DNA of 64,000 nt. It comes from Flavobacteriales bacterium UBA7666. Lineage in GTDB: Bacteria; Bacteroidota; Bacteroidia; Flavobacteriales_D; Crocinitomicaceae. How positions within the stretch are numbered: the stretch's first letter is position 1; each line of letters opens with the position of its first letter. The translations under genes were made by a program, and so were the position numbers. Positions 23,034-31,959 of the stretch are shown piece by piece. Location of the stretch: positions 16,885 to 80,884 of the forward strand of contig DLHO01000015.1 of NCBI GenBank assembly GCA_002483265.1, read 5' to 3'. The notes beneath the pieces were generated by a model that made no database searches, was not told the origin of the DNA, and saw nothing but the letters and a program-made list of their open reading frames with translations.

Positions 23034-23357
23034 CTATTTCTGTACCTGAAATTTAAAGGTGTAATTGAAGGTGTTTCCGATCAAATTTTGGGGTACTTTG
23101 ATCTTGATCTGCTGCACTTGTTTTTCGATTGCTGCTTTCATTTCTTCGGAATCCGAAGCTATTTCTACTATTTCTATTTGGTTTTCTGCTAAAACACGCA
23201 CTTTCACATGAACAGTTGTCTCAATTCCTTTCTCACGTAATGATTCCGGATAAGAAATTTTGCGGTGCATGATGCGGTCAAGTAAATTCTCACCATTTCC
23301 TGCAAAAGCAAATGAAGTAGTTAAGAAGATTGCGATAAATAGGATTGATGCTTTCAT
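23034..23357 (-). CDS. Small exported TonB C-terminal-domain-like protein
   Basis: A 107-residue protein with a signal peptide (LFIAIFLTTSFAFA) followed by a single domain whose pattern ISYPESLREKGIETTVHVKVRVL...FNYTFKFQVQK resembles the TonB C-terminal fold, as in the many stand-alone TonB-like energy-transducer fragments of Bacteroidota. There is no N-terminal membrane anchor or Pro-rich linker, so it is not a working TonB by itself. Role unknown; it may bind envelope proteins. Confidence 0.72.
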   Translation of the reverse strand: MKASILFIAIFLTTSFAFAGNGENLLDRIMHRKISYPESLREKGIETTVHVKVRVLAENQIEIVEIASDSEEMKAAIEKQVQQIKIKVPQNLIGNTFNYTFKFQVQK

Positions 23358-23460
23358 ATCTAAAAATTGAATTGGTTTCTCTTAAGACCAACTCATCCCT
23401 GATATGTTACAGCACCCCTTGATTTTTAATTGTTAAAGAATGTGAAAGCCCTATTCCTTC

Positions 23461-23790
23461 CACTTTATGGTGAAAATTTCCTGAAAATCCTTTTATCTAC
23501 GCTCCTCGGTGGGAGAAACGTATGGACACACCATAATAAACCTTCAAAATCTGCGTCATCTGCGTGTAATAAAAGTGGGGAATCTTCAACTAATCATCTC
23601 ACCGCAAAAACATCCTAAAAAACCATTCCACACGAACTTCTGTGCTCTTCTGTGTTCCTCCGTCAATGCTAAAGCTAAGGCGTCAACGCTCTGTGGGATA
23701 CAACAAAAGACACATCATAATAAAACTTCAAAATCTGCGTCATCTGCGCAATCTGCGTGCAATAAAAGTGAGGAATCTTTAGCTAGAACT
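23461..23790. repeat. Dispersed rRNA-phrase-like repeats with internal direct repeat
   Basis: No gene. Two direct repeats of about 37 bp (23528-23564 and 23710-23749), each with AATCTGCGTCATCTGCG, plus phrases TGTGCTCTTCTGTGTTCCTC and TCAACGCTCTGTGGG. Related phrases recur near 7.1, 25.7, 30.9 and 39.8 kb. Confidence 0.65.
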
Positions 23791-24420
23791 TCACTTCAAA
23801 AATCCCTTCTTCCGCAACGCATCCTGCCGTTCCTTGATATTCTCCGGAATTTCCCCTGAAAGCAGCCAGTCCAGATCCAAACCATGCTGCCCCGCCGTTT
23901 TATTCAGCAATTCATTTTGCTCAATGAGTCCTCCCAAAGTTTCTAAATCCGATCTGAAATCAACCAAATAATCTTCGTGCATGGATTTGATTAATACCAA
24001 CAATTTAAAAGTCCTTGCAATGACATAAATTGCGAACTTTTGTGCTTTCCGGTGTGCAAAAAAAGTAATCTTTGGTTTATTTGATTCAAGTATTTCGTTC
24101 AACATCAAAAGATTCAGGCTGACTTCACCGAACTTGTCTTTTGTGATTTTAACCTGTTCTGTAATATCTCCGCTTAAAGAACGCATTTTCAACAACAAAT
24201 CCTGAATCGAGGAACTTTGTTTACTCATCGTTACGACGCGTTTCACAATCATATCCTCCAATTCAGAACGACGTTCTTCCATTGTTTGAGTACTCACCAA
24301 CTCAAAATACAATTGATTGGCAAGTGGGACATCGCGCTTCAATAAACGTAATAACAATCGATCCTTTTCCTTGATGGACAAATTGACGATTGCCTCCTTG
24401 AATTCTTTTTCAAATACCAT
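23791..24420 (-). CDS. Conserved-looking hypothetical helical protein
   Basis: A soluble 209-residue protein, mostly helical and charged, without signal peptide or TM segment. The N-terminus (FEKEFKEAIVNLSIKEKDRLLLRLLKRD) and central SLSGDITEQVKITKDKFGEVSLNLLMLNE look like a four-helix or hemerythrin-like bundle but no metal ligands are evident. The C-terminus reads DWLLSGEIPENIKERQDALRKKGFLK. I do not recognise the family. Apparently monocistronic. Confidence 0.72.
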   Translation of the reverse strand: MVFEKEFKEAIVNLSIKEKDRLLLRLLKRDVPLANQLYFELVSTQTMEERRSELEDMIVKRVVTMSKQSSSIQDLLLKMRSLSGDITEQVKITKDKFGEVSLNLLMLNEILESNKPKITFFAHRKAQKFAIYVIARTFKLLVLIKSMHEDYLVDFRSDLETLGGLIEQNELLNKTAGQHGLDLDWLLSGEIPENIKERQDALRKKGFLK

Positions 24421-24573
24421 ATGCTTTTCTGAAATAATCCGGATTTGTTTCCTACGAAATTAGCACAAAATGAATCAAAAGCGGTACAGAAAAAATGCCT
24501 GAAAAACAATTCAGACAAAAATACGTGTTCAAAATTCAGGTATTTCTAACTGGTTCTAATTCATTATTGCTTC

Positions 24574-24581
24574 TATTTTTG
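24574..24581 (+). promoter_or_regulatory. -7 box of the lipase gene
   Basis: TATTTTTG, 34 nt upstream of the lipase ATG; a perfect TAnnTTTG match without a TTG at -33 spacing. Confidence 0.5.
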
Positions 24582-24615
24582 TATTAGAAATATTTTAAAC
24601 CAAACACTATTCATT

Positions 24616-25545
24616 ATGAGTACCATTTCTTTACCATGTCAGTTGTTATGTGCATCTGCCTCAGCTTATGCTATCAGTCCTACAGATCCAAGTGGACAAT
24701 ACAATCCCCTTGGTTCAGATTCTCCATTTCAAAATCAATACGATGCTGTTGGTTTTATTGGAGATCCATATGTAGTGACAGCAGACCAAATTGAAGCTGC
24801 TCTTGTGGGGCAAACCGCAAACGGAATCATTGTCGCTTTTCGTGGAACCCTCCCTCCTGCTTTAAACTGGGATTCTTTTTTCGATTGGTTGCAAGACTTC
24901 ATGGCTCCAACAACCAGTAATATTAATCTTCCGGGAGAAGTACACGAAGGATTTCTCTTCGCTTTAAACTTATTGAGAGGTGGAATTATTGATGCTATTC
25001 AGGCGCTTGATCCAAGTGGTTCACTTCCGATTTATATAACCGGACATAGTAAAGGAGGCGGAATAGCTCCGATTGCAGCCATCTATTTTAAGAATGTTTA
25101 CAGTCTGAACATTACTCAAACAATCACTTTTGCAGGTCCTAATTGCGGAAATACTGATTTTGCGAATGCATATAATGAAACCTTTCCCAATGATGTGCGC
25201 TACGAAAATTATTTAGATATCGTACCACTTTTACCACCTGATAGTGAGTTTATTAATGTTTTGGAAGCAATTCCTGATTTACCCGCTTCTTTTGTAAACA
25301 AGTTAAATGAAATGAAGGCATATGATTATCAGCCTTTGGGGAATTTAATGTACATCGATTCAAGTGCGGTTGCGAAATCATACAATACGTTTGAAGCCGA
25401 TTTATTACTGCCTGTTCGCATAGCAGAAATCAGTGAGAAAATTTTGACATTCGATTTGTCGGCCATTGGAGATGCACACCATGCAAGCTGCGGATATCGT
25501 TACATGAAGGGAACCTGTTCGGGAACAACAATCTGTCCTGTCTAA
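24616..25545 (+). CDS. Class 3 lipase-family alpha/beta hydrolase
   Basis: A 309-residue protein of the lipase class 3 family (PF01764). The oxyanion region VAFRGTLPP, the nucleophile elbow GHSKGGG with Ser145, and the following Asp/His-containing segments (YENYLDIVPLLPP; DAHHASCGYRYM near the C-terminus) match the expected catalytic triad. There is no clear signal peptide, so it may be cytoplasmic, unlike typical secreted triacylglycerol lipases. Own promoter and terminator, so monocistronic. Substrate unknown. Confidence 0.88.
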   Translation: MSTISLPCQLLCASASAYAISPTDPSGQYNPLGSDSPFQNQYDAVGFIGDPYVVTADQIEAALVGQTANGIIVAFRGTLPPALNWDSFFDWLQDFMAPTTSNINLPGEVHEGFLFALNLLRGGIIDAIQALDPSGSLPIYITGHSKGGGIAPIAAIYFKNVYSLNITQTITFAGPNCGNTDFANAYNETFPNDVRYENYLDIVPLLPPDSEFINVLEAIPDLPASFVNKLNEMKAYDYQPLGNLMYIDSSAVAKSYNTFEADLLLPVRIAEISEKILTFDLSAIGDAHHASCGYRYMKGTCSGTTICPV

Positions 25546-25566
25546 CTGATTCTTAGTTAAGTGACT

Positions 25567-25598
25567 AAAAGGCGGTTTAAGTAGTTAGATCGCCTTTT
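25567..25598 (+). terminator. Lipase gene terminator
   Basis: AAAAGGCG (25567-25574) and CGCCTTTT (25591-25598) form an 8-bp stem ending in T residues, 22 nt after the lipase stop. Confidence 0.7.
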
Positions 25599-25937
25599 GT
25601 CTGGCGCTGATTTGACCCTTTGCGTTCTGTCCAAGTATAGCGACTGGAGTCTGCTATGCTTTCTCCCTTCGCGGTAAAAAAATAAAGAACTGCCCGCGGC
25701 GTCGGGTAGATCAATTTGTGTTCTTTGTGTGCTTTGTGGTTCAATTTATTCTGCTTCAACTGCACAAAAAGCAAAAGGGCTCTGCCGAAGGCTGAGATCT
25801 GCCCCCGATAAAACCTCTGCGCTCTTCTGTGTTCCTCCTCAGATTATAACTTTTATCAAAGTTATCTTCGTCTTCAATCGCTACCGCGCTTTCTTGTGGG
25901 AAATAAAAAAAACTGGGATCTCTAGCTAAATCTCACT
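25599..25937. repeat. Dispersed rRNA-phrase-like repeats
   Basis: About 340 bp with phrases such as TTTGTGTTCTTTGTGTGC, GGCTCTGCCGAAGGCTGAGA and CTGTGTTCCTCC, of the same families as those at 23.5, 31.0 and 39.8 kb. Short open frames through it look like read-through of repeats. Confidence 0.55.
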
Positions 25938-26411
25938 TTAAAAATCCAGAATATCCGAATCCCGTCTCCTATCCTTAGGTTTTTCCGTAATTGCTTTGGT
26001 CAACGATTGAGTGATCAGAATAACTTGCGAAATCAATAGCAGGTAAAAACCAGAAAGCATTTCATCGGGAAGCGGAGCTCCATGTCCGTCGGAAGTGCTG
26101 TAAATGAGCAGCGATAATGAAAAAACAAATGCAATGGTAGCCAGAATGGCCGTTGGAAGTGATTTTGGAAAAAAGAAGCGGGATAAAACGAGTACAATCG
26201 CAATTGCCAAATTCACAAGAGCAAACAAAGACCCAAAACCATTAAAAACCCACATGCGCAGACCAAATTCCGGTGAATCATAAACCTCAACAACTGAAAA
26301 ACTTCCTGAAATAATCAGTCCCTTTCTCGGACCTTCGAAAAACGGTAGAAATAGCGAAATGACAATGATTCCAAAGCAGATAAGTGTAAGTGTCTTCGAG
26401 TTGTTTTTCAT
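25938..26411 (-). CDS. Four-helix membrane protein of unknown function
   Basis: A 157-residue protein with about four TM helices (8-26, 53-78, 87-107, 120-140) and a charged C-terminus (EKPKDRRRDSDILDF). The first loop GPRKGLIISGSFSVVEVYDSPEFGLRMW is predicted extracytoplasmic. Resembles small DoxX-like or DUF4149-like membrane proteins in topology only. Monocistronic by position. Confidence 0.65.
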   Translation of the reverse strand: MKNNSKTLTLICFGIIVISLFLPFFEGPRKGLIISGSFSVVEVYDSPEFGLRMWVFNGFGSLFALVNLAIAIVLVLSRFFFPKSLPTAILATIAFVFSLSLLIYSTSDGHGAPLPDEMLSGFYLLLISQVILITQSLTKAITEKPKDRRRDSDILDF

Positions 26412-26504
26412 TACCGGTAATCAGGTTTGAAACGATAGTTTTCAGCGTCAATATTGCTTTAAAAATAAGTTAACTTATGGATGTTCAATTGAAAGATACA
26501 CCAC

Positions 26505-26539
26505 AAAAAAAGGCTGCACCAGATAGATACAGCCTTTTT
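26505..26539 (-). terminator. Terminator of the beta-helix T9SS gene
   Basis: AAAAAGGCTG (26507-26516) and CAGCCTTTTT (26530-26539) form a perfect stem with A- and T-rich flanks, just beyond the stop codon of the 720-residue protein. Confidence 0.75.
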
Positions 26540-26557
26540 CATATGTAAAAGTCAGGA

Positions 26558-28720
26558 TTATTCGATGATCAGTCGGTATGTTTTTAAAGTACCATCAGCA
26601 ATCAAATTGATCAAATACATTCCCTTTGGTTGATCTGAATGAACAGTTAATCGCTCACAATCCGTAAAGGTTTTCAAATAAACTTGTTTTCCGGTAAGAT
26701 CCGTGATTTCCAATTGAACTGTTTTGTACGAATTATCTAATTCCACAAACACATCTCCGGCGGAAGGATTTGGGTACAATTTCCAGCTTTCTGAAACGTC
26801 ATTTAAAACAACTGATTTGGTGTTGTTCGTTTGTCCTGTATTTGGAGCCTTTGCCATTCCTCTTGGAGGTTGTACACTGCAGACAACATTATTTGAATTG
26901 TTGAAATAGTAAGTTTGTCTTCCTTCACAGCCGGTAGCGGTATTTGTTACCACCACTTCATAAGTAGCGTGTGAGCATGGATTTGGATAACTGCTCGCTG
27001 ATCCGGCATACACTCCGTTTTTGTACCATTTGTAAGTGTGAGTTCCTGTAGTTCCAGTGAAACTAGCATTTAACGAAGAGGTACTGTATGGCCAGCTAGT
27101 GCTAATTGTTTCCGTAATAGTAACCACCGGTGAAGGAAGAATGGTGTAAATAATAGCGGACAATGCAGGCAATCCTCCGGTACATGAAGTTGTAGTAAAT
27201 AGTATGGTGTATTGTCCCGGAGCACTTAATTGGCGCGAAATAACTCCCGTAGTTGCATTGATAGACAATCCGGCAGGACTTGATGTAAAGGTACCGGTCT
27301 GTCCATACGTATTTGGATAAGACGATCCTGAATTTTTACAATGTGAGTGTCCGTCAGGATAATAGAATGAACCTGCAGTAATATTCCAATTTTCATAAGC
27401 ACCCTTGTCAACATTCTGAATAGTTCGTGGATTTCCTTCTAAATCTTCAGAAACCGGAGCGGTGCTTCCTAATCCGAAATAATCATAAGTATCTAAAGGA
27501 ATATTTCCGTTAATCCCACCGTTCATTGCAGGAGAGCAAGTCTTTAGATGATAATCTCCATCTACCGACGGAGGCGTAGATCCCACTTGAATAAACATCG
27601 GGTCAACAGGAGTGGTGCTATTTCCAAGCAAATCGTTCGTCGTTGGAGTGAAAACTCCCGGTGAAAGTCCTATAGATCCGATTAAATTCCCACCAGTTGA
27701 GATACACTGAACATTTACAGTTAGCAAATTTAAGTCAGGGTCATTTCCTGGTGAGCTGATATTTTTAGCTACAATACAGTTCCCGATATAAAACGGGTGC
27801 GCATTGTTCAAATGAATTCCTCCCGCTACTGCTGCATAGTTATTTGCGATAGTAAGATTGGTGAACTTAAGTTTTTGAGCCCAGAAATTCGGTGAATTGA
27901 TACAAATAGCACCTCCGTATCCTCCAATTCCTCCAGCAGCAGAGTTTCCAGTGAATAGTGAGTTCGATACTTCGAGGTTTACAATACCGGCAACATAGAT
28001 TGCTCCACCGTAACCAGCCAGATTTGTGGGGGCTGAAGCATGGTTCCCTGTGAAACTGGAATTAAGTATATAGGCTTCAGCATTAAAAAGGTGAACCGCT
28101 CCTCCAGTAGCTCCGACATTAGTGGGTACTACGTTTCCATTGTTCTTAAAATTACATCCCTGAGCACGTAACTTGCCGTTTCCTGTGTAAACTGCCCCTC
28201 CTAATCCCGATTGATTGTTTTCAAAAACACAATTCGTTAGTTTGATTTCTGAAGCAGCGTTTGTGCTGTATATTGCTCCTCCATACCTGCTTGTATTGTT
28301 CTTAAAAATGCAGTTAGTTGCAGTGAGATTTCCAAGTACATTAACTGCGTGTCCGTTTAAGGGAAACATATGGGTTGGCGCCAATGATCCTTCCTGTAAA
28401 GTGATTCCGGTCATTTCCAGAGTAACTCCGGTTTTTACTTCAAATAAATTGGTCATCAGATTTCCATCAATAACAGCAATTCCACCGTTAACGGAAAGCT
28501 TTACGTTTCTTGAAATGATTATGGAATCCTGTAAGTTGATAGAACTGGTCAATCCGGTAAGATTGATAGTTGTTCCGGTCGCTGCATGGTGAATTTCATA
28601 ACGCAATGTTCCCGGAACATAGCTTACATCACTTGGGCTGTTAACGACAGCGGTTTGTGCCTGACTGTTAAATGCAAGAAATACAAATAAGAGCAGAATG
28701 AATGGGTTTCTTTTTTTCAT
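26558..28720 (-). CDS. Right-handed beta-helix (choice-of-anchor Q) protein with T9SS type-A sorting domain
   Basis: A 720-residue secreted protein. Signal peptide (LLLFVFLAFNSQAQ); residues about 25-430 form a right-handed parallel beta-helix with repeated GGAIY/GGAVYTGNG and FKNN/FTGNSA units; near 440-470 is the choice-of-anchor Q signature EDLEGNPRTIQNVDKGAYE. Two Ig-like segments follow, and residues 640-720 are a T9SS type-A sorting domain (WKLYPNPSAGDVFVELDN ... GMYLINLIADG). A surface or extracellular adhesin or polysaccharide-binding protein is plausible; no catalytic residues recognised. Confidence 0.92.
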   Translation of the reverse strand: MKKRNPFILLLFVFLAFNSQAQTAVVNSPSDVSYVPGTLRYEIHHAATGTTINLTGLTSSINLQDSIIISRNVKLSVNGGIAVIDGNLMTNLFEVKTGVTLEMTGITLQEGSLAPTHMFPLNGHAVNVLGNLTATNCIFKNNTSRYGGAIYSTNAASEIKLTNCVFENNQSGLGGAVYTGNGKLRAQGCNFKNNGNVVPTNVGATGGAVHLFNAEAYILNSSFTGNHASAPTNLAGYGGAIYVAGIVNLEVSNSLFTGNSAAGGIGGYGGAICINSPNFWAQKLKFTNLTIANNYAAVAGGIHLNNAHPFYIGNCIVAKNISSPGNDPDLNLLTVNVQCISTGGNLIGSIGLSPGVFTPTTNDLLGNSTTPVDPMFIQVGSTPPSVDGDYHLKTCSPAMNGGINGNIPLDTYDYFGLGSTAPVSEDLEGNPRTIQNVDKGAYENWNITAGSFYYPDGHSHCKNSGSSYPNTYGQTGTFTSSPAGLSINATTGVISRQLSAPGQYTILFTTTSCTGGLPALSAIIYTILPSPVVTITETISTSWPYSTSSLNASFTGTTGTHTYKWYKNGVYAGSASSYPNPCSHATYEVVVTNTATGCEGRQTYYFNNSNNVVCSVQPPRGMAKAPNTGQTNNTKSVVLNDVSESWKLYPNPSAGDVFVELDNSYKTVQLEITDLTGKQVYLKTFTDCERLTVHSDQPKGMYLINLIADGTLKTYRLIIE

Positions 28721-28963
28721 AATAAATAATGATTATTTGCACAATAGTAGCAGATTGAACAATCAGGAACCGCTTTTAGTTCAGGAATGGACAATTGACT
28801 TTAGCAATGGAAAAGTTGACACTTAGAAATCGGATACAGAACTAAATTTATCAGTGATAGATTCTTTATTTTAGTCGATCAAAATGTAAATTCCTTCATT
28901 CCAGTTCTTAAATGGATTTATTTTGAGAACTTTTCACTTAATTTGTACAAAACTTTCTAAAAC

Positions 28964-29335
28964 ATGAAAAAACTAATTATCCTATCTATCTGCATGGTGT
29001 CAGCACTTTCTTGCACGAAAGAAAAGTTTACAAGTACCCACTCTTTCTGGTATAATACAGCTACAGCAGATGATTTAGTGGCTTATGGAGTTGACGAGTT
29101 GACTTTATTTGTTGATGGAACTGAGATTGCTACGATCGACGCTTACGATCATTATACCGCAGATCCGGGTTGTGGGGTAGGAAACTTTGTATACACAGAT
29201 AAAATGTTCAAGAGAGAGAACAAAACACATTCTTATCAGATTTTAGATGAGGCAGACAGCTTGATTTTCGAAGGTAGTTTCCAGATGAAACAAAAAACAC
29301 CTTGTGAATCAACTAAATTGGTTGTCAGCTTCTAA
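28964..29335 (+). CDS. Small lipoprotein of unknown function
   Basis: A 123-residue lipoprotein: MKKLIILSICMVSALSC, lipid Cys17, then a beta-rich domain with two further cysteines (GCGVG and TPCES) that could form a disulfide. No family recognised. The next gene starts three nucleotides after its stop, so the two are probably one operon. Confidence 0.68.
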   Translation: MKKLIILSICMVSALSCTKEKFTSTHSFWYNTATADDLVAYGVDELTLFVDGTEIATIDAYDHYTADPGCGVGNFVYTDKMFKRENKTHSYQILDEADSLIFEGSFQMKQKTPCESTKLVVSF

Positions 29336-29338
29336 ATT

Positions 29339-30049
29339 TTGTTTCCTGCTTTTTTATTAGAATCAGCCGCGATTGCTTCAGTTCCGGATAACGGCCCGGT
29401 TTACCGAGAAACAACTGATTTATCTTTATTCATAGTTGAACCCTGGAATGCTTGGTCATCCCTGACATTTCTGATTCCTGTGTTTATCTTTTTGTGGCAG
29501 CTCCGCGGAAAGCACAACCAGTACGCATTCATTGTTTGGTTTTGCTGTCCTTTGCTTGTTATCGGTGGATTAGGAAGTACCTTTTTTCATGCTTTTCGTG
29601 CTTCTACCCTTTTGTTATTGCTGGATGTCATTCCGATTGTGATCCTAGTTATTGGAATCAGTATCTGGATGTGGCTAAAAGTACTCCCGAAAAAAATCCA
29701 GCTTCTTTGGGTTTTATTGATCTTCTTTGGATTGACATTTTTGTCCGGTTTCTTTCTAAACGGACAAGATCGCATTTCTGCCGGCTATTTCTTCCGTGGA
29801 TGGATGTTACTCCTTCCCTGCTATTTGTTTTTGCGTCAGACCAAATTTCAAAACTCAAGCCGCTTGTTTACCGCAATCGCATGCTTTTCCCTGGCTCTGC
29901 TTTTCCGTTTCCTGGATGAAAAAATCGAAATCGGATTCATGCCGTGGGGAACACATTGGCTGTGGCACCTTTCAACTGCTCTCGGAGCATACTTCCTGGG
30001 AGAATATTTGATTAAAAACGCGTATTCTAATTCAAAAGTCGAAAGTTGA
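29339..30049 (+). CDS. Ceramidase-like (CREST superfamily) seven-helix membrane protein
   Basis: A 236-residue membrane protein with seven TM helices. It carries the metal-site pattern of the CREST hydrolases (alkaline ceramidase, PAQR, Per1): EPWNAWSSL in the first part, GLGSTFFHA after TM2/3 with LLLLLDVIPI, and WGTHWLWHLSTALGAYFLGEYL near the end, giving the Ser-His-Asp-His-His set. A membrane amide or ester hydrolase activity is plausible. The start is probably TTG, 3 nt after the upstream lipoprotein stop, because no ATG lies before the conserved region. Confidence 0.8.
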   Translation: MFPAFLLESAAIASVPDNGPVYRETTDLSLFIVEPWNAWSSLTFLIPVFIFLWQLRGKHNQYAFIVWFCCPLLVIGGLGSTFFHAFRASTLLLLLDVIPIVILVIGISIWMWLKVLPKKIQLLWVLLIFFGLTFLSGFFLNGQDRISAGYFFRGWMLLLPCYLFLRQTKFQNSSRLFTAIACFSLALLFRFLDEKIEIGFMPWGTHWLWHLSTALGAYFLGEYLIKNAYSNSKVES

Positions 30050-30451
30050 AATCCTGATAGCTATCGAGCCAAAAGTGAAAAAATTTGAATTAAGTAATTC
30101 GTAATTCGTTTCACAGATCTGTAAAGTCGCACAGAAGCAAAATACTCCTAAAAACAGACAGAAAATAAATCACTAATAGTTCAAGCGTGGATCATCCGAG
30201 GATCACCCGACTATTACCCGACTATAAAGCGTCTTTTGTTAAGGAATTAACAGACGGTTTTATTGCGATTCAGACGGTTTTGGGGTTAAAAGTGAAGACA
30301 ATTAATGGGAGTTGTAATAGCGCATCTGTAAATAGAAACAAATTCACATCCGTATATTCTTCTACACGTGTTCGTAAATTTGCGAATTAGGAAAATCTAA
30401 TAATTCGTATCCCGATAGCTATCGGGACGTAATTCGTAATTATTATTATAA
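30050..30451. repeat. 400-bp intergenic stretch with palindromic repeats
   Basis: Holds a decayed TCCTGATAGCTATCGAG palindrome (30052-30068) and a perfect TCCCGATAGCTATCGGGA (30410-30427) embedded in TAATTCGTA repeats; the flanks at 30404-30445 are repeated at 40752-40793. A 67-codon open frame (30187-30390) was rejected. Confidence 0.6.
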
Positions 30452-30802
30452 TCAGTCCTCGAACGCCATCCGTCTTGCTTGCTCCATAAAGTAATTTACA
30501 TCCGGACAATTTTTGTTCAATGCATCAGTAATTTCATTTTCAGGAACCTTTTTATTTTCTTCTGGAGTTAAAATCACATTCGATTTGGCACATCTTTTCA
30601 ACGACCAGAATAAGTCGTCGATTTGAAGTTTGTTTTCAGCAATCACTTTTTTGTCTCCTGCCCTGAAGATCCGCACATAACCACTGATATCATTTGTTTT
30701 TGAACACTCACAATAAGCAGCAGCAACTTTTTCCGGAGCAGTTTGCCCAAATACTGTCAAATTCAAAAAACAACTCAGAAATAAAATTAATCCTGTTTTC
30801 AT
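30452..30802 (-). CDS. Small secreted protein of unknown function
   Basis: A 116-residue protein with signal peptide (MKTGLILFLSCFLNLTVFGQ) and a helical mature domain carrying three or four cysteines (AAYCECSKT, KRCAKSN, NKNCPDVNYFMEQARRMA), perhaps disulfide-linked. The start is fixed by a consensus -7 box (30825-30832) lying inside what a longer frame would translate. Monocistronic. Confidence 0.68.
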   Translation of the reverse strand: MKTGLILFLSCFLNLTVFGQTAPEKVAAAYCECSKTNDISGYVRIFRAGDKKVIAENKLQIDDLFWSLKRCAKSNVILTPEENKKVPENEITDALNKNCPDVNYFMEQARRMAFED

Positions 30803-30824
30803 AGTAAGGTATTTAAGTATGCAG

Positions 30825-30832
30825 CAAATATA
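30825..30832 (-). promoter_or_regulatory. -7 box of the small secreted protein gene
   Basis: TATATTTG on the minus strand, 22 nt before the chosen ATG. Confidence 0.45.
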
Positions 30833-31294
30833 ATTAAATTGTTCCTCCATGTTCCTTTTGAACTATAGCGATCCGCCGTGGTGGATCTGTTATTGTTTCC
30901 GCGTTCTTCCATAGGAAAAGAAAAAGATCTGCGATATCCGCGCAATGCGCCAACGCTGACCTTGCTCCACCAAAGCGGTTACGCGAAGGTGAAGAGCTAA
31001 GGCGTAAGCGTTCTGCGGGTATAGGAAGAGAGCTACACCGAAGGTGGAGATCTGGTTTCCATAAAAAAAGCTATTTTCTCTTGAACTATAGCAATTCTCC
31101 GTGCTCCTCCGTGTTCCTCTGTGGGAAACAAAAAGGTGACTGAACGTTGAAAATCCTGACCGTAGCGTCAGGGAATTCGAAGTCAAGTCTGTCAATTCGC
31201 ATCCCGATAACTATAGGGCATCGGATTAGGAAAATCTGATAATTTGGCATTCGTATCCCGATAGCTATCGGGAAGGAATTCGTAATTTCGAAGA
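30833..31294. repeat. 460-bp intergenic repeat cluster
   Basis: Contains a GATCCGCCGTGGTGGATC hairpin (30870-30887), rRNA-phrase-like repeats, a 41-bp element at 31030-31070 (GAGCTACACCGAAGGTGG and onward) repeated with one mismatch at 39846-39886, a decayed palindrome at 31202-31218 and a perfect TCCCGATAGCTATCGGGA at 31256-31273. No gene seen. Confidence 0.65.
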
Positions 31295-31843
31295 ATGAAG
31301 TTTTCGCCAAGAACAGTTGTATTGAAAGACGGAAGAGAAGTCCTGCTTCGTCATGTTGAAGTTTCTGATGCTCCACGAGTAATTGAATTCGTGCATGGAT
31401 TTGTTTACGACGAAGAATATGTTCCTTTGACTGAAGGAGAGTTTAACCCCACAATGGCTGAAGAAGAACAAATCTTATCAAACTATGTTGAACGCTCAAA
31501 CTCCTTGTTTCTCGTTGCCGAATTTGAAGGTAAACTAGTCGCAAATATCAATGTAGATGGAAATCAACGAAAAATATTGCGACACACAGCCGTTTTTGGA
31601 ATGGGAATGCACAAAGAATGGCAGGCCTGCGGTTTGGGAACAGCAATCTTAACAGCGGCGATTGATTGGGCACGAGCCAATTCCGAATTGGAGATCTTGT
31701 TTCTGCAAGTATATGCTGAAAATCAAGCGGGTTTAGCCCTATACCGAAAAACCGGATTCATAGAACATGGAAGAATTCCCAATTTCTTCAAGCAAAACGG
31801 ACGTTACCACGACGAAATCTCCATGCATTTATCCCTAAAATGA
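31295..31843 (+). CDS. GNAT-family N-acetyltransferase
   Basis: A 182-residue GNAT enzyme. The acetyl-CoA binding motif A is seen in GMHKEWQACGLGTAILTAAIDWAR (R/QxxGxG/A form), preceded by the strand HTAVFGMGM and followed by LEILFLQVYAENQAGLALYRKTGFIEHGR, the usual motif B with Tyr as possible general acid. The opening VVLKDGREVLLRHVEVSD is like the RimL/YhhY group. Substrate unknown. Confidence 0.9.
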   Translation: MKFSPRTVVLKDGREVLLRHVEVSDAPRVIEFVHGFVYDEEYVPLTEGEFNPTMAEEEQILSNYVERSNSLFLVAEFEGKLVANINVDGNQRKILRHTAVFGMGMHKEWQACGLGTAILTAAIDWARANSELEILFLQVYAENQAGLALYRKTGFIEHGRIPNFFKQNGRYHDEISMHLSLK

Positions 31844-31862
31844 AAAAGCGCTATCTTGATAA

Positions 31863-31887
31863 TTGATAATTTCGTCATTGATAATTT
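31863..31887. repeat. 25-bp repeat TTGATAATTTCGTCATTGAT...
   Basis: Matches 7214-7238 with two mismatches. Lies between the GNAT gene and the AI-2E permease gene; itself built from two TTGATAATT halves. Confidence 0.5.
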
Positions 31888-31959
31888 ATTTTAAGGACTT
31901 TTCACTATTAACTCCCCACTACTCCATTTAATCTTCTTACATTTAAGAAAGATCATTTT

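Noticed and set aside
23461..23790. rRNA or tRNA fragments
   Set aside because: The phrases resemble junk repeats; no tRNA cloverleaf or rRNA core sequence could be drawn anywhere in the window.
30187..30390. 67-codon plus-strand frame between two palindromic repeats
   Set aside because: No promoter, no family-like composition, and its 3' part consists of repeat sequence.
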